From positions 1,612,001 to 1,676,000 of the forward strand of contig NZ_CP133188.1 in the NCBI RefSeq assembly GCF_030913635.1: DNA of 64,000 nt. Direction: 5' to 3'. This DNA comes from Sedimentibacter sp. MB35-C1 (GTDB taxonomy: Bacteria > Bacillota > Clostridia > Tissierellales > Sedimentibacteraceae). The position numbers and the translations under genes were made by a program. Each line of letters begins with the position of its first letter. Positions within the stretch are counted from its first letter, which is position 1. This document shows positions 25,544-34,777 of the stretch, piece by piece. The notes under the pieces were generated by a model. The model saw only the letters and a list, made by a program, of their open reading frames with translations, searched no databases and was not told where the DNA came from.

Positions 25544-27544
25544 ATGACAAAGATAAATAAAAAAATAGTGTACTCTATTATGGCTTTTACAGTTCTAGTA
25601 ATCCTTATTGCCGTAAATCAGATTATAATAAACAATTATGACTTGAGTGTGTATGAGTACATAGAGTATTCACTTCCTTTAACTGAAAGGGAAGTCAATT
25701 TTTTGTCTGAAAAAGAGACCCTATATTTTTCATCTGACAAGAATGCTCCGCCTTTTGCATATATAGATAATAATAGCGGACAGTACAAAGGACTTGTTCT
25801 TGATTATGTTAATGCACTTTCAATAGAACTTGAAGCAGATATAGAATTTTTGCCCAAAACATGGGGAGATGTAGCTCCCAGCGTGATTGAAGGCAGTTCG
25901 GATATGTGTGATATATTTCCCAGCGACGAGAGAAAGAAAAACTTTATATTTTCTGAGCCTATTTACAGGCTGAGAGCTGTTGTTATGACTGGAGATTCAA
26001 GCAATATATCAGTACCGGCTGATTTGTCGGGATGCAGGGTGGCAGTTCCATCTGGCGACTATGCAGTTGAATATATTAGAAACAATATACCTGGCGTTGA
26101 AGTAGTAGAAGTAGCAGACCTGCTTGAGTCTATAAAACTTTTCGATAAGGGAAGTGTTGATGCCGTAGTAGGAGATGAACCGGTATTACTTTATTTTTTG
26201 AATCAGCTGGATATGAAGGACAGTATTAATATTTTGGACACAGTTTTGTATGATAGCCAGGTAAGTATTGGTGTTAATAAGTCTAACCCTTTACTGGCTA
26301 AGATAATTAATAAGGGGATATTGAGTCTAAAGAAGAAAAACTATGTTCAAAAAATACAGCAGAAATGGTTTGGAATTTCAGCCCCTATAATGGAACACAG
26401 GGTTCCTGCCAGACTGATGCTGATACTTACTGCAGTTATAAGCGGGCTTATATTGATTTTTTCTGTAATGCTTTTATGGAGCTACACATTAAAATTGCAA
26501 GTAATAAAGCGGACAGAGGAATTAAATAAAAGCAGAAACAATCTGCAAATGACAGTAGATGCTCTTTCAAGTTTTTTAATATGCGTTGATTCAGAAGATA
26601 GAATTACAAGCGCAAACAAATCTTTTTGTGAGTATGTTAACATTAGTAGCAGCTCTATGCATGGGCAGTATTATAAAAATATTCCTCTTTTAAGCAATAT
26701 TGGAATTAAAACAAGCTCGGTGAAGAATAACGAATTTTCATTTCTAGGTAAATACTACTTGTATTCATTGTTAGAGATGAATTATAAAGAATGCAGTTAT
26801 CTTATAGTCATTGAAGATATTACAGATCAAAAAATAAGTCAACAGCAGGTATTGCAACAGAATAAAATGATAGCTTTGGGGCAACTTGCAGCAGGCGTGG
26901 CGCATGAGATAAGAAACCCTTTAGGCCTTATCCAAAATTACTGCTATATTTTAAAGACATATGTTATGACCAGCAATCCTGTTGCCAAGGACTCAATAGA
27001 AGTAATCGAATCTTCAGTTGAGAGAATGGATGGAATTGTAAATAATCTTCTAAACTTTTCTCGATCAGGCAACGGTAAATTATCATGTATTGATATTAAG
27101 AAATTTATTAATGATATTACTTCAATGGAAAATAAGTTCAGGCTAAAAAGTAATATTACAGTAAGCATAAACTGTAGCAAAGACATTAAATTTCTTACAA
27201 TTGAAGAGAGTATGAAGCACATATTTTTAAACCTTTTTTCAAATGCTGCAGATGCCATGCCTGATGGTGGGAAAATAATAATTGACTGTGTAATGGAAGA
27301 GGACTATTTGTATGTTGATTTTAGCGATGCAGGATGTGGGATAAGCGATGAAAGCATTGAACGAATCTTTAATCCATTTTTTACTACCAAGAGTTCGGGT
27401 CATGGAACAGGGTTGGGATTGTATATAGTATATAACGAGGTTCAGAAGCTGGGAGGAGAAATTAGGGTTGAAAGCCACATGGGAAAGGGAACTGTATTTA
27501 AGATGAAATTTCCAGTTGTTAAGGAGATGCGAGAAAATGTATGA
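25544..27544 (+). CDS. Sensor histidine kinase with periplasmic-binding-protein-like input domain
   Basis: A 666-residue membrane kinase. ATG 25544 is chosen for AAAGGA nine bases upstream. Order: a membrane segment (about 10-30), an extracellular SBP_bac_3 amino-acid-binding-type domain (about 55-285, LYFSSDKNAPPFAYIDN to WFGISAP), a second membrane segment (LILTAVISGLILIFSVMLLW), a PAS-like part, a HisKA motif GVAHEIRNP with His near 454, and an ATPase domain (NAADAMPDGG, DAGCGISDES, GHGTGLGLYIV). It should autophosphorylate in response to an outside ligand and pass phosphate to the NtrC-type regulator that overlaps its 3' end by 8 bp. The symporter downstream suggests an amino-acid ligand (inference). 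Confidence 0.92.
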   Translation: MTKINKKIVYSIMAFTVLVILIAVNQIIINNYDLSVYEYIEYSLPLTEREVNFLSEKETLYFSSDKNAPPFAYIDNNSGQYKGLVLDYVNALSIELEADIEFLPKTWGDVAPSVIEGSSDMCDIFPSDERKKNFIFSEPIYRLRAVVMTGDSSNISVPADLSGCRVAVPSGDYAVEYIRNNIPGVEVVEVADLLESIKLFDKGSVDAVVGDEPVLLYFLNQLDMKDSINILDTVLYDSQVSIGVNKSNPLLAKIINKGILSLKKKNYVQKIQQKWFGISAPIMEHRVPARLMLILTAVISGLILIFSVMLLWSYTLKLQVIKRTEELNKSRNNLQMTVDALSSFLICVDSEDRITSANKSFCEYVNISSSSMHGQYYKNIPLLSNIGIKTSSVKNNEFSFLGKYYLYSLLEMNYKECSYLIVIEDITDQKISQQQVLQQNKMIALGQLAAGVAHEIRNPLGLIQNYCYILKTYVMTSNPVAKDSIEVIESSVERMDGIVNNLLNFSRSGNGKLSCIDIKKFINDITSMENKFRLKSNITVSINCSKDIKFLTIEESMKHIFLNLFSNAADAMPDGGKIIIDCVMEEDYLYVDFSDAGCGISDESIERIFNPFFTTKSSGHGTGLGLYIVYNEVQKLGGEIRVESHMGKGTVFKMKFPVVKEMRENV

Positions 27545-28892
27545 TTTTAAAGTGCTTATTGTAGATGATGAAGAAGATTTCAGAAAGGTATATAAGCTAA
27601 TGCTTGAATATAAAGGCTATTCTGTTTCGACGGCTGAATCGGGTGAACAATGTTTAGATTTTCTTAAAACAGAGTCATATGATTTGGTTTTGACAGATTT
27701 GAAGATGAACGGGATAGACGGTGTTGAGCTCTTAAAAAAAATAAAAGAGCTGGGCTACGGGTGTGAAGTGATTTTGGTAACTGCGTTCAGCACTGTGGAA
27801 AACGCGGTTACAGCAATGAAGTTAGGAGCTTTTGGATATTTTATTAAAGGACAGGATCCTCAAATATTGCTTAAAGAAATAGAAAAGCTTGTAACAATTT
27901 TACGTTTAAAAGACGAAAATGCAAGAAACAGTCAGACGAATTTTAAATACCTTCTCGATACTAAAAGTGAAAAGTTTCGAGAGGTTCTTCGAATATCAAA
28001 AAAAGCTGCTGAGGGAAATTCTAATATCCTTATCCTTGGAGAATCCGGAACAGGCAAAGAAGTAATTGCCAAGTTTATACACAGTTGCAGCAGCAGAAGA
28101 GATAAGAATTTTGTTGCTGTGAATTGTCAGGCATTTTCAGAAAATCTTCTTGAATCAGAGCTTTTTGGGCATGAAAAAGGTGCTTTTACAGGAGCAACTG
28201 AAAAAAGAATAGGAAGATTTGAAGAGGCAGATAAAGGGATGTTATTTCTTGATGAAATAGGAGAAATATCACAAAGTATACAAGTAAAGCTTTTGAGAGT
28301 AATCGAAAATAAGATTATAGAAAGAATAGGAAGCAATAAGGAAATAGATATTGACATAAAGCTGATCAGCGCCACAAATAAAGATCTATTTAAAGAAATA
28401 TGCCAAGGTGGTTTTAGGGAAGATCTTTTTTATAGGATAAATACAATTACTGTTTATGTTCCACCCTTGAGGGAAAGAAGAGAAGACATTCCTGCTTTTA
28501 TAGATTTTTTTCTGAAATATTATGAAAATGAGATGAAGAAAAAAATAATAAGTATTGACAGCAGTCTTATGGAAATACTGATCAATTATAATTATCCGGG
28601 TAATATAAGGGAGTTAAAAAATATAATTGAGAGATTGGTAGTGCTAAGTGATAACGGAATTTTGGAAAAAAGAGATTTGCCTGTTATTCGAGAAAGAAAT
28701 GATAATATGGATGAAACAGGTTCAAGATTGAAAACTTTGAGAGATGTTAGACAAGATGCAGAAATTAAACACATCAAGCATGTGCTAATGAAGTGCGGCA
28801 ATAATATCAGTGAGGCTTCAAGAATTTTAGATATTAGTAGAAGGCAACTGTATAATAAATTACATGAGTATAATATTGAACTTAAATTATGA
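27537..28892 (+). CDS. NtrC-family sigma-54-dependent response regulator
   Basis: A 451-residue transcription activator. ATG 27537 lies inside the last codons of the kinase gene, with AAGGAG upstream, so translation is coupled. The receiver domain has Asp54 (VLTDLKM) as phosphorylation site. The AAA+ domain has Walker A GESGTGKE (168-175), the sigma-54-contact loop GAFTGA (215-220) and Walker B LFLDEIGE. The C-terminal Fis-type helix-turn-helix is NISEASRILDISRRQLYNKL. It almost surely activates the -24/-12 promoter at 29012, probably from the repeats at 28891-28928. Confidence 0.94.
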   Translation: MYDFKVLIVDDEEDFRKVYKLMLEYKGYSVSTAESGEQCLDFLKTESYDLVLTDLKMNGIDGVELLKKIKELGYGCEVILVTAFSTVENAVTAMKLGAFGYFIKGQDPQILLKEIEKLVTILRLKDENARNSQTNFKYLLDTKSEKFREVLRISKKAAEGNSNILILGESGTGKEVIAKFIHSCSSRRDKNFVAVNCQAFSENLLESELFGHEKGAFTGATEKRIGRFEEADKGMLFLDEIGEISQSIQVKLLRVIENKIIERIGSNKEIDIDIKLISATNKDLFKEICQGGFREDLFYRINTITVYVPPLRERREDIPAFIDFFLKYYENEMKKKIISIDSSLMEILINYNYPGNIRELKNIIERLVVLSDNGILEKRDLPVIRERNDNMDETGSRLKTLRDVRQDAEIKHIKHVLMKCGNNISEASRILDISRRQLYNKLHEYNIELKL

Positions 28893-28928
28893 GAAATTTA
28901 TTATACATAATGTGAAATTAATTATACA
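28891..28928 (+). promoter_or_regulatory. Candidate enhancer: two direct repeats 21 bp apart
   Basis: GAGAAATTTATTATACA (28891-28907) and GTGAAATTAATTATACA (28912-28928) agree at 15 of 17 positions and are offset by 21 bp, two helical turns. They lie about 85-120 bp before the sigma-54 promoter, a normal place for activator sites. Confidence 0.6.
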
Positions 28929-29011
28929 CTTTCCGAAAACGTTTCTCTGTTTTATATTTGTTTAGAACCTTCATACATTCAAATTAAGGCAATTGTTAAA
29001 TAATGCTCATC

Positions 29012-29028
29012 TTGGCATGCTAATTGCT
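29012..29028 (+). promoter_or_regulatory. Sigma-54 (-24/-12) promoter of the AGCS symporter
   Basis: TTGGCATGCTAATTGCT against the consensus YTGGCACGRNNNTTGCW: GG and GC are exactly 10 bases apart, and the only differences are T for C and C for R. Confidence 0.85.
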
Positions 29029-29063
29029 CTATGTAATTGTAACAATGTTAAGGAGGAATTAGC

Positions 29064-30434
29064 ATGGAAAAGATTTTGCAAATCAATGATTTTGTGAACA
29101 GCATTGTGTGGGGGCCGTACATGATTGCTCTGCTGGTAGGAACCGGAATTTTTTTGAGTATTCGCTTAGGCTTTCCGCAGGTTGTTGATTTCAAAGACAT
29201 AATGAACAAAACTGTTGGCAAAATGTTCAAAAAGAAGTCAGGAATAGAGGGAGACATTACTTCGGGCCAGGCAGGCCTTACTGCAATAGCTGCTGTGGTT
29301 GGAACAGGAAATATTGCAGGAATTGCTACTGCTATAGCGATTGGCGGACCTGGAGCTGTATTTTGGATGTGGGTATCTGCATTTTTTGGAATGGCTACTA
29401 AGTTTTCTGAGATAGCCCTCGGTATTAAATACCGTGAGAGGATGAAAGATGGTTCAATAGCCGGAGGCGCAATGTACTATCTTGATAAAGGACTTCATAA
29501 TAAATTTTTATCTTATTTTTTCAGCATAATGGTTATTATAACATATTTTATAATGGGAGCAGTGGTAGATACAAACTCCGTGGCACTATCTGTACAAGAG
29601 CAATGGGGAATTAAACCGTTAATCACTGGTATAGTGTTGTCTATTGCAACTGGAATAGTAATATTGGGAGGAATTAAGAGAATGGGGCAGGTATGTGAGT
29701 TCCTTACACCTTTTATGGGAGGACTTTATATACTCGCTGGAATATTTGTTCTAATTCTTAATTTCAAAGAAGTCCCGGGAGCATTGGGAGCGATATTTTC
29801 AAATGCATTCACCCCAATATCAGCAACAGGTGGTTTTGCAGGAGCTACTTTAGGAAAAATTATTAAAATTGGTTTTGCTCGAGGGCTTTTTTCAAATGAA
29901 GCAGGAATGGGAAGTTCCCCTATTATTCACAGTAGTGCCCAAGTTGACCACCCGGTTGAACAAGCTATTTGGGGTGTAGCGGAGGTATTTATTGATACAA
30001 TTATCATTGGCACTATAACAGCGGTTACAATCATTATTTCCGGCGAATGGACAACCGGAGTATCCGGCGTTGCTCTAACAATGAGAGCATTCAATGTGGC
30101 TCTACCTGGGAACATAGGAAGTTATATAGTACTTGGGTCTGCGCTGTTATTTGGGTACTCATGCCTTATATCTGTTAACTATTATTGTGAAAGAGCAGGG
30201 GAGTATATCTTTGGACCAAAATGTATTAAACCTATAAGATATTTATGGATAATCTTCATAGTTATAGGATCAATGGGTGGCTTAGAGTTTGTATGGTCTC
30301 TTGCGGATACAGCAAATGGTTTGATGGCAATACCGAACCTTATAGGTCTTATATTCCTCAGTGGGATAGTAGTAAAACTTAAAAAAGAGTATTTTCAAAA
30401 AAACAATGAAGAAAATGATTTATCAACTAATTAG
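29064..30434 (+). CDS. Sodium:alanine/glycine symporter, AGCS family
   Basis: A 456-residue inner-membrane transporter with about ten or eleven hydrophobic segments. Family signatures are FKDIMNKTVGKMF, SGQAGLTAIAAVVGTGNIAGIATAIAIGGPGAVFWMW and FSNEAGMGSSPIIHSSAQVDHPVEQAIWGV. It should import a small neutral amino acid, typically alanine or glycine, with sodium. It starts at ATG 29064 behind AAGGAGG. It is the only gene between the sigma-54 promoter and the terminator at 30471, so it is the apparent target of the two-component system encoded upstream. Confidence 0.93.
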   Translation: MEKILQINDFVNSIVWGPYMIALLVGTGIFLSIRLGFPQVVDFKDIMNKTVGKMFKKKSGIEGDITSGQAGLTAIAAVVGTGNIAGIATAIAIGGPGAVFWMWVSAFFGMATKFSEIALGIKYRERMKDGSIAGGAMYYLDKGLHNKFLSYFFSIMVIITYFIMGAVVDTNSVALSVQEQWGIKPLITGIVLSIATGIVILGGIKRMGQVCEFLTPFMGGLYILAGIFVLILNFKEVPGALGAIFSNAFTPISATGGFAGATLGKIIKIGFARGLFSNEAGMGSSPIIHSSAQVDHPVEQAIWGVAEVFIDTIIIGTITAVTIIISGEWTTGVSGVALTMRAFNVALPGNIGSYIVLGSALLFGYSCLISVNYYCERAGEYIFGPKCIKPIRYLWIIFIVIGSMGGLEFVWSLADTANGLMAIPNLIGLIFLSGIVVKLKKEYFQKNNEENDLSTN

Positions 30435-30470
30435 TTGAAGTCAAAATTTATTAATACAATCTGTGTGTAG

Positions 30471-30512
30471 AAATCTGATAATTGATTTTATATCATATTA
30501 TCAGATTTTTTG
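30471..30512 (+). terminator. Terminator of the AGCS symporter gene
   Basis: AAATCTGATAA (30471-30481) and TTATCAGATTT (30498-30508), then TTTTG. Confidence 0.8.
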
Positions 30513-30595
30513 CTATGATATTCAATGGTGCATGGGATAATTTTATGAAATATTAATCATATAATAAATTTTACGAATTATTTACACGCTATATA

Positions 30596-30625
30596 TTGAC
30601 GTATGAGCATATACTCATATACAAT
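30596..30625 (+). promoter_or_regulatory. ars promoter with ArsR-type operator in the spacer
   Basis: TTGACG (30596-30601), an 18-bp spacer and TACAAT (30620-30625). The spacer is entirely an inverted repeat, TATGAG-CATATA-CTCATA (30602-30619), the expected position for an ArsR dimer that blocks RNA polymerase. Confidence 0.75.
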
Positions 30626-30656
30626 GTTTATAAATTTTAATAGTAGGAGTAAAATA

Positions 30657-31070
30657 ATGAGCAATAAACCAAAGGTAGCATTTATATGTGTTCACAATTC
30701 ATGCAGAAGTCAGATAGCAGAAGCACTGGGCAAACATCTGGCAAGTGATGTTTTTGAAAGTTATTCAGCTGGAACGGAGACTAAAGCAAGGATTAACCAA
30801 GATGCTGTTAGGTTAATGAAAAAGATTTATGGTATAGATATGGAAAAAACACAGTATTCTAAGTTAGTTACTGAGCTTTCCGACATTGACATAACAATTA
30901 AAATGGGGTGCAATGTAGTCTGCCCGTTTCTTCCAAGCAAATATGAAGAAGACTGGGGATTGGAAGACCCTACAGGCAAAAGCGATGCGGATTTTGAAAT
31001 GGTTATAGCTGAAATAGATAAAAAAGTGATTGAACTCGCAGAGAAAATTAGAAATGGAAATTTGTATTGA
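30657..31070 (+). CDS. arsC: Arsenate reductase, thioredoxin-coupled (LMW-PTPase fold)
   Basis: A 137-residue cytoplasmic enzyme reducing arsenate to arsenite. ATG 30657 follows GTAGGAG; longer starts would run into the promoter. The phosphatase loop is CVHNSCRSQ (CX5R) near residue 10, and the redox pair lies in MGCNVVCPFLPSKYEEDWGLEDP near residues 81-88, giving the three cysteines of the thioredoxin-dependent class. It is the first gene of arsC-arsR-acr3; arsenite made here leaves through Acr3. Confidence 0.92.
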   Translation: MSNKPKVAFICVHNSCRSQIAEALGKHLASDVFESYSAGTETKARINQDAVRLMKKIYGIDMEKTQYSKLVTELSDIDITIKMGCNVVCPFLPSKYEEDWGLEDPTGKSDADFEMVIAEIDKKVIELAEKIRNGNLY

Positions 31071-31133
31071 TAAGCAAATCGAAGGTAAAAATAAGGAAAT
31101 CAAGCACTTGCGGCTTGAAGATTTCTGGAGGAA

Positions 31134-31469
31134 ATGATGATAGATATTTTAAAGGCGTTAGCTGATGAAACAAGGTTAAGGATTTTATCACAAGTATTTA
31201 AAGGTGAAATGTGCGTGTGTGAAATTGAGCATTGTCTTGGACTTACTCAGTCTAACGCATCAAGACATTTGACGGTACTTAAAAAGGCGGGTATTTTAGA
31301 TAGCTATAAAAATGCGCAGTGGACATATTACAAAATAAGTGATGGATTTATAGATGACAATAAAGAGCTATATGATTATCTAAAAAGAAAAATATGCACA
31401 CTTTCCAGCTATGAAGATGATGGTGCTAAATTTGAATGCTGCAAGCAGCAGGATTTGTGCAATAAATAA
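31134..31469 (+). CDS. arsR: ArsR-family arsenite-responsive repressor
   Basis: A 111-residue winged-helix repressor. The metalloid site is in MCVCEIEHCL (helix alpha-3, CxC with a further Cys), as in classical ArsR proteins. The recognition helix is LTQSNASRHLTVLKKAGIL. Two adjacent ATG codons (31134, 31137) are possible behind GGAGGAA. The C-terminal tail FECCKQQDLC adds three cysteines that might also bind metalloid. It should bind the operator at 30602-30619 and let go on arsenite binding. Its gene end lies 14 bp before acr3. Confidence 0.92.
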   Translation: MMIDILKALADETRLRILSQVFKGEMCVCEIEHCLGLTQSNASRHLTVLKKAGILDSYKNAQWTYYKISDGFIDDNKELYDYLKRKICTLSSYEDDGAKFECCKQQDLCNK

Positions 31470-31482
31470 AGAGAGGAATATT

Positions 31483-32532
31483 ATGAGCAAAAAAAATGCA
31501 TCCGGAATAGGATTTTTTCAAAAATATTTAACAGTATGGGTTGCGCTGTGTATGGCTGCAGGTGTGCTTATAGGAAGATTTATCCCTATAATTCCTGAGA
31601 TTTTAGGCATGTTTGAATATGCCAATGTGTCGATACCAACTGCAATATTAATATGGATAATGATTTATCCAATGATGATGAAAGTAGATTTTGAGAGCAT
31701 AAAAAATGTAGGTAAGAACCCGAAAGGTTTATATGTTGTATGGGTGATAAACTGGCTTGTGAAGCCGTTTACAATGTATGCAATAGTGTCATTTTTCTTG
31801 TTTGCTGTTTTTAAAAATTTTATAACCCCTGAACTTGCAACTAATTATCTGGCAGGTGCTGTATTGCTGGGGGCTGCTCCGTGCACAGCAATGGTTTTTG
31901 TGTGGAGTACATTAACAAAGGGGGATCCTGCATATACGGTGGTTCAGGTTGCCACAAATGATTTAATTATATTGGTGGCATTTATTCCAATAGTAAAATT
32001 TTTGCTTGGGGTAAGCAACGTTTCTGTTCCTTGGGATACATTGGTTTTATCGGTTGTTCTTTTTGTAGTGATACCATTGACAGCCGGTGTTTTAACCAGA
32101 TTGAATATAGTTAAGAAAAAGGGATTGGAATACTTTGAAAGTGAATTCTTGCAAAAGTTTGACGGAGTTACTACAGTCGGTTTATTATTAATGTTAGTAT
32201 TGCTATTTTCATTCCAAGGGGAAACTATATTAAATAATCCTTTGCATATTTTACTAATTGCGGTACCGCTTATAATACAAACACTTTTCATATTTTTTAT
32301 TGCATATTTTGCCTGTAAACTGCTTAAGCTTCCATATGATATAGCAGCACCGGCCGGTATGATTGGGGCATCAAATTTTTTTGAACTTTCTGTAGCAGTA
32401 GCGATAGCATTATTTGGAATGGATTCACCGGCTGCTCTAGCCACAACTGTAGGTGTTCTGACAGAGGTGCCTACAATGCTGCTTCTTGTATATGTTGCTA
32501 ATAGAACAGCTGACTTGTTTCCAAAATATTGA
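31483..32532 (+). CDS. acr3: ACR3-family arsenite efflux permease
   Basis: A 349-residue inner-membrane protein with about ten hydrophobic segments. ATG 31483 follows GAGAGGAAT. The conserved cysteine of the family lies in GAAPCTAMVFVWS, and VQVATNDLIILVAFIPI and GASNFFELSVAVAI are further family segments. It expels arsenite (and possibly antimonite) driven by the membrane potential. It is the last gene of the ars operon, which ends at 32580-32617. Confidence 0.95.
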   Translation: MSKKNASGIGFFQKYLTVWVALCMAAGVLIGRFIPIIPEILGMFEYANVSIPTAILIWIMIYPMMMKVDFESIKNVGKNPKGLYVVWVINWLVKPFTMYAIVSFFLFAVFKNFITPELATNYLAGAVLLGAAPCTAMVFVWSTLTKGDPAYTVVQVATNDLIILVAFIPIVKFLLGVSNVSVPWDTLVLSVVLFVVIPLTAGVLTRLNIVKKKGLEYFESEFLQKFDGVTTVGLLLMLVLLFSFQGETILNNPLHILLIAVPLIIQTLFIFFIAYFACKLLKLPYDIAAPAGMIGASNFFELSVAVAIALFGMDSPAALATTVGVLTEVPTMLLLVYVANRTADLFPKY

Positions 32533-32579
32533 TTTTTCACTTTTATAAACAACGGAATATTGCTAATTCACTAATGAAG

Positions 32580-32617
32580 AATAATTACTCTGCTGAGAGC
32601 AGTGTAATTATTTTTTT
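32580..32617 (+). terminator. Terminator of the ars operon
   Basis: AATAATTAC (32580-32588) and CTGCT pair with AGCAG and GTAATTATT (32604-32612) around one mismatch, loop GAG, then TTTTTT. Confidence 0.85.
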
Positions 32618-32733
32618 GCCAACCATAGAGTATTAGATTTTGGTAGCAATAATTAGCTAATTGATATATAATGAGCTAATTAATTCAATTAGTTATTTTT
32701 TAGAAAGGAACAGGAGCATTTTCTGACATAAAT

Positions 32734-33705
32734 ATGAATAAAATTTTGAAATTTACAAACCAGATGTTTTCAGGCGAAATTATTGGATATTTAATGATTT
32801 TGACTGCCGGAACATTGTGGGGAACAATAGGGTTATTTGTGAAATTATTGAATGGTGTTGGAGCCACATCTTCACTAACTTCATTTATGAGGCTGTTTAT
32901 GGGGTTTTGCATTTTAATTCCCATAATGTTTTTCAAGGGCGGAACAAAGTTATTTAAAATAGACGGGAAGGGGTTGTTTCAGTGTTTTTTACTGGGAACA
33001 CTGTCTCAGGCGCTGTTTAACTATTGCTATACTGTAAGCATAGGAAGCGTAGGGGTTGCTACGGCTTCCATACTTTTATATACCGCACCCGTATTTGTGT
33101 GCGTTATGTCAAAAATTTTCTTTAAAGAATTAATAGGAATACAAAAGGTTTTTGCACTTGCATTAAATATTACGGGATGTTTTCTAATGGTAACCGGCGG
33201 AAACTTGTCAAATTTAAAAATATCTTCAGCAGGAATAATTTTCGGCCTTACGGCGGCTTTTATGTACAGCCTTGTAACAATTATAGGGAAAATTACATCC
33301 GGCAATATTAATCCGTTTACGGTTGTATTTTACAGCTTCTTGTTTGGCTGGATTGTGCTTGGAATTTTTACGTCGCCGTGGAAGGATATTGCGGATGCGT
33401 GGAGCTTTAGATTTTTGGTTTATTCAATTGGGTACGGTTTTATACCTACAGTGGGCTCTTACCTGCTTTATATGGGTGGTTTGTGCAGGAAACTGGAGCT
33501 TTCCAAAGTGCCGGTAATTGCTTCTGTGGAGACGGTGGTTGCATCGCTTATAGGAGTAATTGTGTTTAAGGAAAAAATAGGACTAATTAATATGTTTGGA
33601 ATTATTATTCTTATCATGTCTATTGCTATAATGAATCTAAATTCAAAAAAAACAAACAGAGAAATTGCACATTGCAATATAACCGAGGTTGATAAGATAA
33701 AATAA
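32734..33705 (+). CDS. EamA/DMT-family transporter
   Basis: A 323-residue inner-membrane protein with ten predicted hydrophobic segments arranged as two EamA repeats (AGTLWGTIGLFVKLL in the first, SAGIIFGLTAAFMYSLVTIIGKI in the second). Such drug/metabolite transporters move amino acids, nucleosides or toxic compounds, mostly outwards; the substrate cannot be told. The start is uncertain: ATG 32734 has only a distant CAGGAG about 17 bases upstream. It stands alone between the ars operon and an SDR gene. Confidence 0.85.
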   Translation: MNKILKFTNQMFSGEIIGYLMILTAGTLWGTIGLFVKLLNGVGATSSLTSFMRLFMGFCILIPIMFFKGGTKLFKIDGKGLFQCFLLGTLSQALFNYCYTVSIGSVGVATASILLYTAPVFVCVMSKIFFKELIGIQKVFALALNITGCFLMVTGGNLSNLKISSAGIIFGLTAAFMYSLVTIIGKITSGNINPFTVVFYSFLFGWIVLGIFTSPWKDIADAWSFRFLVYSIGYGFIPTVGSYLLYMGGLCRKLELSKVPVIASVETVVASLIGVIVFKEKIGLINMFGIIILIMSIAIMNLNSKKTNREIAHCNITEVDKIK

Positions 33706-33824
33706 TAGAATAAGTATTCATGTTATGATTCTTTCGGATTTAATAATAAATAATTGCTTTAATTTTTAAATCAAGGGTATAATACAATATATCACATTTT
33801 ATCGGAAAAAAGAAAGGAGAAAAC

Positions 33825-34592
33825 ATGAGTGATTTATTTAGTCTGAAAGGTAAGATAGCTTTGGTGACAGGCGCTTCTTCAGGTTTGGGCGTGCAATTTG
33901 CAACAGCGTTGGCAAGACAGGGTGCAGATGTTGCCGTTCTGGCAAGAAGAGTTGAAAAATTAAATAGAGTAAAGGAAGAATTGGAAAAGCTGGGAGTAAG
34001 AAGCTTTGCGGTTCAATGCGATGTAAGCGATGTTGAACAGATTAAGACTGCAGTGGCAAAGGTTAAAGAACATTTTGGCAGAATAGATATTCTTGTAAAC
34101 AACGCAGGCATAGCTCTTGTTGAACCTGCAGAGTCTCAATCTGACGAAACTTGGGAAAAGATGATTAAGGTTAATTTAAATGCAGTTTATTATTTTGCAA
34201 GAGAAGTCGGGAAAATAATGGTAGAGCAAAAATACGGAAAAATAATAAATACAGGATCAATACACAGCACAGTTGCCATGACCGGCCTTCCTATTTCAGC
34301 GTATGCAACTACTAAGGGCGGAGTTATGATGATGTCCAAGGCATTAGCAAATGAATGGGCTAAGTATAATATTACGGTTAATACCATCGGGCCAGCTTAT
34401 TTTGAAAGTGAGATGACTGCTGGGATTGTTTCTGATAAATCATTTTCAGATGCGGTTAAGGCTTACTGCCCTATGGGAAGAATAGGCAAAAAAGGAGAGC
34501 TTGACGGAGCGGTAGTTTATTTTGCTTCAGATGCATCAAGCTATACAACGGGTCAATATCTTGCAGTAGACGGCGGGTGGACGTCGATCTAA
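33825..34592 (+). CDS. SDR-family oxidoreductase (gluconate 5-dehydrogenase-like)
   Basis: A 255-residue NAD(P)-dependent short-chain dehydrogenase. The cofactor motif TGASSGLG lies near residues 16-23 and NNAG near 90. The catalytic Ser is in TGSIHS near 145, with Tyr and Lys in YATTKGG near 158-164. The C-terminal TGQYLAVDGGWTSI is typical. Overall it is most like gluconate 5-dehydrogenase or related sugar-acid reductases, but SDR substrates cannot be assigned reliably from motifs. It starts at ATG 33825 behind AAAGGAG. Confidence 0.9.
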   Translation: MSDLFSLKGKIALVTGASSGLGVQFATALARQGADVAVLARRVEKLNRVKEELEKLGVRSFAVQCDVSDVEQIKTAVAKVKEHFGRIDILVNNAGIALVEPAESQSDETWEKMIKVNLNAVYYFAREVGKIMVEQKYGKIINTGSIHSTVAMTGLPISAYATTKGGVMMMSKALANEWAKYNITVNTIGPAYFESEMTAGIVSDKSFSDAVKAYCPMGRIGKKGELDGAVVYFASDASSYTTGQYLAVDGGWTSI

Positions 34593-34616
34593 TAATTGAA
34601 ATTTAAGTTAATTATT

Positions 34617-34648
34617 AAGCCTGCCCTTTTTTAAAGGGCAGGCTTTTG
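34617..34648 (+). terminator. Terminator of the SDR gene
   Basis: AAGCCTGCCCTTT (34617-34629), TTT loop, AAAGGGCAGGCTT (34633-34645), then TTG. Confidence 0.88.
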
Positions 34649-34777
34649 ATGTGCCCAAAAGCATAATGTTATTCAGTCTCGTATTTTAAAGTATTTTAAT
34701 ATTAGAAATTGATTTTGTGATTCAAATAATATAAAATTGAAAGTAAATATATGGATAAAAAATTAAAGAGGTAGTGA

